Assembly: GCA_943704525.1 (NCBI GenBank)
Contig: CALSCQ010002155.1
Location: 1 to 52,105 of the forward strand
Reading direction: 5' to 3'
Length of the DNA: 52,105 nt
Source: Pigoraptor vietnamica
Lineage: Eukaryota > Opisthokonta > Filasterea
Made by a program: the position numbers and the translations under genes. The notes under the pieces are model-generated. The model had not been told where the DNA came from and ran no database searches. It saw only the letters and a program-made list of their open reading frames with translations. Of this stretch, positions 48,201 through 52,105 are shown one piece after another (the first letter of the stretch is position 1; each line of letters opens with the position of its first letter).

Positions 48201-49183
48201 CCACGTGTCACCCCGGCAGCTCTGTGTGGATGCGTCTGCTCACACGCCAACACACCGCGCAGGGGGCAGGCGCCAGGGACCGACAATACACACGGACACA
48301 AAGCCAGAAGAACAGAAGTCGACAACAATCGCACGGCTACTCACGCATGGGGTTGCCGACCAGGCTCGATTTGAGCGGCGACCCCGCGGCTGTGGAGACA
48401 AGCGACTCGGCGTCAGTAATCACATCCCCAACCACCGCTTCACGGCAACGCCGGTTCATTGCGTGAGCACGAATGCGCACACCCACCCGTGCTTGGGGAC
48501 GACTTGATCGGCCCAAGCGCCCCGAGGCTGCCCGCCTTCGTCAGCACGGCGCCGCCAGGTCCCTTCCGCAGCCCCTCCTTCGCATCCTTCGCGTCGAGTT
48601 TTCCGTCCTTCGAACCCACGAGCACGTTCTCGCGCGACTTGGACGCAAGGCTCTCCTTGCTCTTCGCAGGCGACAGCAGGCTCTCCTTCGAGCCCGAGCC
48701 CTCCTTCTTGAGGTTGGTCACGGCGGACGGCTGCGGCCTCGACCCGCCCTGCGATAGCTTCCGCTTCTCGTTCTGGTACATGGTGCGAAAGTACTCGTCG
48801 CACGGGTGGTCCCACTGGCTCTGCCGCGTGTTGAAGTTGAAGTAGTAGATCTCGTCGTCCTTGGTGCGGCACGGCTTCCACCCCGGAGGCAGCGACGCCT
48901 TGAGGCCATCGCGCGCTATCCACAGCAGCGGCTGAGAGTGGCGGGCGGTAAGGTCATGGCAGTGGCACAGTCAGCACAATGGAGCCATTGACTAGGGGCA
49001 GCGGTGCACGCGTATGATGCCGGCCATGGGACAACCCCACGCAAAGCATAGCCGACTGGTACCCACCTCGTCCTCCGGGAGCTTCATGCCGAGGCATTCG
49101 GCGTAGTCGTGCAACTCCTCCTCCGTGGGCTCGTAGTCCTCGTCCTTGTCTTCCTCCAGAATCTCGCTCTCCCCATGGTCCAT
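45251..49183 (-). CDS. CEP164: CEP164-like centriolar distal appendage protein
   Basis: Seven minus-strand exons, 49067-49183, 48487-48931, 48345-48389, 48096-48186, 47703-48017, 46979-47585 and 45251-46753, join in frame to 1040 residues. The N-terminus matches CEP164: DEDYEPTEEELHDYAECLGM, then PLLWIARDGLKASLPPGWKP and a WW domain at about 50-90 (DDEIYYFNFNTRQSQWDHPC DEYF). A Ser/Lys-rich linker is followed by a long coiled coil (about 240-740; KQLESETAVEEAKLRQDKES and similar) and a Gly/Pro/Ala-rich tail with acidic-Ser patches. CEP164 sits on mother-centriole distal appendages, recruits TTBK2 through the WW region and is required to start ciliogenesis, so this supports a flagellated cell. 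The start ATG at 49183 is the first in frame after an upstream GTG. Exon 48345-48389 is only 45 bp. Confidence 0.9.
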
Positions 49184-49835
49184 GTTGCCGTTACGCAGCA
49201 CAGAGGGCTGTCGACGAAGTTACGCAGAGTCGCCAATTGCGCGGTACAAGACAGTATCAATAGAGAGAGAAAGAGTATCCGCGGCACCCGCAGCGCATGC
49301 AAAGCCCGGCGAGTGTTACAATAGTGCATCATGGGTTTCTGTGGACGGTTCATAAGATTCCACTTCGACATTTCAAATTCGTCTCCCCCGGATGACCGTG
49401 GCATTCGCAAATATGATTATCAGTACTTGTGAACATGTACATCCGGGGTGCAATTCCACTTTAATGTTCCTGGTCTGGACAAAATACTAAGCAGTCCATC
49501 AATAAGTACAATTTCTGATTGCGTACGGCGTTATTATCCGTAGTGATTTGAAATAAGTATCAAGCTCACATTTGTATTGGTAATGTACTAAGCAATCTAA
49601 CCGTATTATTTTGAACGAATTATGCTCAGAGTGCGTCGACTGGCAAACAGCGGCAACACACGTCTTGGGACGCCGAGTGTGAGGTTCGCCCTCCCTACAA
49701 TCGCACGCACACACACTCCGCAACTGTGCGACAGTGCGCACTCTGTTCGCGTGCCTTCTTCTCTCTCAGCGGCGCCTCTCTTTCCTTCTTTTGTGACTCG
49801 CACTCGTCTCACTGCGCCCACAGCGAATTGGGACC
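49184..49835. promoter_or_regulatory. Divergent region between CEP164 and the 198-residue gene, with AT-rich island
   Basis: Base composition drops sharply to AT-rich between about 49360 and 49625, the most pronounced island in the window, and returns to CT-rich before the plus-strand start at 49836. No terminal repeats or coding capacity are obvious. Probably promoter DNA, though a decayed insertion cannot be excluded. Confidence 0.45.
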
Positions 49836-51082
49836 ATGTCGCAACGGCGGCTGAGCATCGGGTCCGCTTCGGCCACGGGCCGTCTCACGTTCATATACAC
49901 CGGCACGTCGCCGATGTTTGGGCTCGAAGAGGGCGTCAAAATTCGTCTGGAGAAGCACATGGAGCACCTCCACGACTTCACGCTCCTGCTTGTGTGCAAG
50001 TCGCGATACCGCGTCCGCTTCACGCTCACCGTCCCGCAGCTCTTGGAGTGGGTGTTCCCAGCCGTGTCACTCGCTGTGTACTGCGTATGAGTGCGGAGGA
50101 GTGTTTTCATGTTGCACGTGGAACTTTGTATGCGGGTTGCTGGGGATGTGGCTGACGGCATAGTGTGTTGATGTGTTGCTGTGCGTTGCTGCAGTGTGCT
50201 TGAAGTGAACATTTCTGGGCGACCGGTGAAGATAAAGGAGGACGCAAAGAAGAAGACGGGCGACATGATGGAGCTGGAGGGCATCTGGTGGGTGCAATTC
50301 GCGCACATCCTTGAGTTGCAGATGCGTGTTTATTTGTTGGCCGAACCCTCCGTCATGGGGTGCTGTCGCTATATTCCCCCATATGCCTTATTCTACATCT
50401 TCTCTCTACGGCACGCTCACAGCCTTACTCGCATCTACTCTCGCACAGTCAAACACACACGCGCGCAGATGCACACACCCTCCCTCCCTTCGCTGCGTGC
50501 ACAAAACTCCCGTCCCTTCTTTCATTCCCTCGTGCAATCACTCATCCATTTGGTCGCCCCAACAAACGCACACGCAGGGACATCCACCCGAGCGTCCTCG
50601 GCACCATGAACGACCAGCGTGAGCTCCTCCCCTTCACAGCCAAAATCGAAACGGCGGGCGGCGGCATTGGGACGATGAAGAAGGAGATTGTCCTCGCGGC
50701 GCAAATTCAGGCCATGTTTGTCATGGGTGCGGTGCCGGCGACGGAGAAGGTGCGTACTGCCGTGCGTGAACCGCGTGCATGTCTGTATTGGGCTCTCCAT
50801 TGGCAGTTGTTTGCGCGTGTCGCTGAGTACGTGCGCTGTCTGTATTGGGCTGGGCATTGGGCTGTTGTTTGCGCGTGTCTCCAACTGCGTGTGCGGTGAA
50901 TGATGCGTTGAGCTCGGTCGGCTTGCATGCACGTGACCGTGCACTGAGCGCCCCACGTGCAGAACACGAGCGCCCTCGATGGCCTCGGCTTCCGCTGGGA
51001 GATCACCGGCAACCACGTGTCCAGCCCCACGACATACGACCAGCTCGACATCAAGGCCCGCACGCGCACCATCAGCCGCTGA
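49836..51082 (+). CDS. Unrecognised 198-residue protein, four exons
   Basis: Exons 49836-50047, 50195-50287, 50578-50749 and 50963-51082 join in frame (donors GTGGGT, GTGGGT, GTGCGT) to 198 residues starting MSQRRLSIGSASATGRLTFI. No domain is recognised. The sequence looks like a conserved soluble protein: alternating hydrophobic strands (FTLLLVCKSRYRVRFTLTVP, VLEVNISGRPVKI), then GDMMELEGIWDIHPS, LLPFTAKIETAGGG, IVLAAQIQAMFVMGAVP and a C-terminal GLGFRWEITGNHVSSPTTYD. No signal peptide or membrane segment. The splice sites fit this genome's pattern and GC-rich codon use continues across all exons, so I am confident it is a gene but assign no function. Confidence 0.7.
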
Positions 51083-51626
51083 GCGCAAACCCATTTGCTC
51101 TTCGTCCCCTTCGCTGCATTCTGTTGCGTCCAAATGCAATGCGTATCATAGAGCGCACCCGCTGCCCCGTCGTCTTCCTTCTGCTTTCTTCCTCGTCCAA
51201 ATCCATGCCCTGTACAGCTGCTTTGTTACCGGCTGTGCGTTCAAACCCACCTCTGCCCACTGCTGAGATGTGCCATCGCACTAACGCTACACGATTGAAC
51301 TGCAATTCCCTAGTGCCTGCGCTGTTGTTTGCGCTGCCTTGTCCGCACGATCGACGACTCGCCTCGTGTCCGTTTGCAGTTGCGCTCAAGAGACTTTTCG
51401 AAGCTCATGCAGACATTAATTCTAGCTATTAGTAATATGTGAGACGCCTCGTGCCTTCGAGACATGCCTTGCGCGGCCAAAAGTCCGCCAGTCCCACGCG
51501 AGCCTGTCGCTCGTTAGAAGTCGCCGGTCGAGTGAGGGTTGGGGTTAGTGCTCATCTGTTACTGACCCACACACGTGCGGTTCGACGACTGCTCTTCCGC
51601 CATCCCGGTTGACCCAACCAGCGTTT
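51083..51626. other. Intergenic stretch
   Basis: Follows the 198-residue gene. No convincing exon, repeat or motif cluster; a GTTACTGACCC word at 51557 resembles the branch-point-like word seen in introns. Confidence 0.5.
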
Positions 51627-51924
51627 ATGCCAGCGACGGTGCATTCTCGCGACTTGCCAATGCTTCGCGGAGCGCGCGCCCTCTCGCACGCACTCGCACT
51701 CGCACACACGCTACGCGCAGAAGGGCCGCCCTCCCTCATCGCACTCGGAGCAAGCCCTATTCGCTGGGTATGACAACAGGCGACTGCCTTTTCTTTGGAA
51801 CACATCGCCGCTCATTATCTGAATTGTTGTGCGTTACTGTGCCTTGTCTGATTAGGGGCACGTGGGCGCGGCGCGGGCGACGATGGAGGAAGTCATTGAG
51901 GAGACGCGCAAGCGGAAGGCCGCG
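51627..51924 (+). CDS. Possible start of a gene truncated by the window edge
   Basis: A candidate first exon 51627-51767 (47 codons from ATG, including RALSHALALAHTLRAEGPPS and LIALGASPIRW, donor GTATGA) can join in phase 0 to 51856-51924 (GHVGAARATMEEVIEETRKR, donor GTGTGT). The following intron is a long TG array running off the window. The product is not recognised. An N-terminal organelle-targeting region is possible because the start is rich in Arg, Ala and Leu. Both exons are short, so this is tentative and incomplete at its 3' end. Confidence 0.35.
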
Positions 51925-51956
51925 GTGTGTGCTTGGGTGTTGCCGCGCGCCGGTGT

Positions 51957-52016
51957 GTGTGCGTGTGTGTGCGCGTTTTAGTGTGTGTGTGTGTGTGTGT
52001 GTGTGAAGGTGTGTGA

Positions 52017-52077
<61 letters not shown>

Positions 52078-52105
52078 TGTGTGTGTGTGTGTGTGAGGGT
52101 GTGTG
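51957..52105 (+). repeat. (TG)n microsatellite at the right edge
   Basis: TG array with GTGAAGG and GTGAGGG interruptions continuing to the end of the window. Confidence 0.92.

Overview
The window is nuclear DNA of a unicellular eukaryote. Most genes are split by short GT-AG introns that can be placed exactly because the reading frame and family motifs continue across them. There is a cytosolic ribosomal protein (uS11/RPS14), an RNA polymerase I subunit, chromatin-reader and secretory-pathway proteins, and centriole/cilium-type proteins (CEP164-like, a CEP85-like coiled coil, DYNLT1), so the organism probably builds a flagellum. Coding sequence is GC-rich, and introns and gene ends are full of (CA)n/(TG)n microsatellites. 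I cannot name the lineage from the sequence alone; a free-living flagellate or amoeboflagellate protist fits.

Left part (1-19.3 kb): an OXLD1-like mitochondrial protein (+), a decayed or unresolved gene remnant (-), an O-fucosyltransferase fused to a SUEL lectin domain (-), a nine-exon erythromycin-esterase-family protein (+), DYNLT1 (-), RPS14 (+), a CEP85-like coiled-coil protein (-) and a secreted GH130-type glycosidase (+) that carries a one-base frameshift in this sequence.

Middle part (19.4-38.9 kb): an EcoRI-site-containing minisatellite; a large intronless gene for a GBP-type GTPase + RING finger + patatin-like domain lacking its catalytic residues; a BRWD/PHIP-type WD40-double-bromodomain protein (-); RNA polymerase I subunit RPA43/POLR1F (+); an F-box/Sel1 protein with an odd repetitive N-terminal half (+); a CRAL-TRIO (Sec14) lipid-transfer protein (-); and an LRR protein (+).

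Right part (39-52.1 kb): REXO4 exonuclease (-), a FYVE-like + four-RPEL protein (+), CEP164 (-), an unrecognised 198-residue protein (+) and the start of a further gene cut by the window edge.

The genes are packed and alternate strand almost strictly, giving seven divergent promoter regions and several convergent ends. Most of the divergent regions contain a short AT-rich island, and two contain clustered CACGTG boxes. In my hand reconstruction 48 of 53 introns begin GTG, mostly GTGNGT. The most unusual genes are the GTPase-RING-pseudopatatin protein (an immune-effector-like architecture) and the FYVE-RPEL protein (a possible endosome-actin link). The genes do not form one pathway. No tRNA, rRNA, CRISPR array or complete transposon was recognised.
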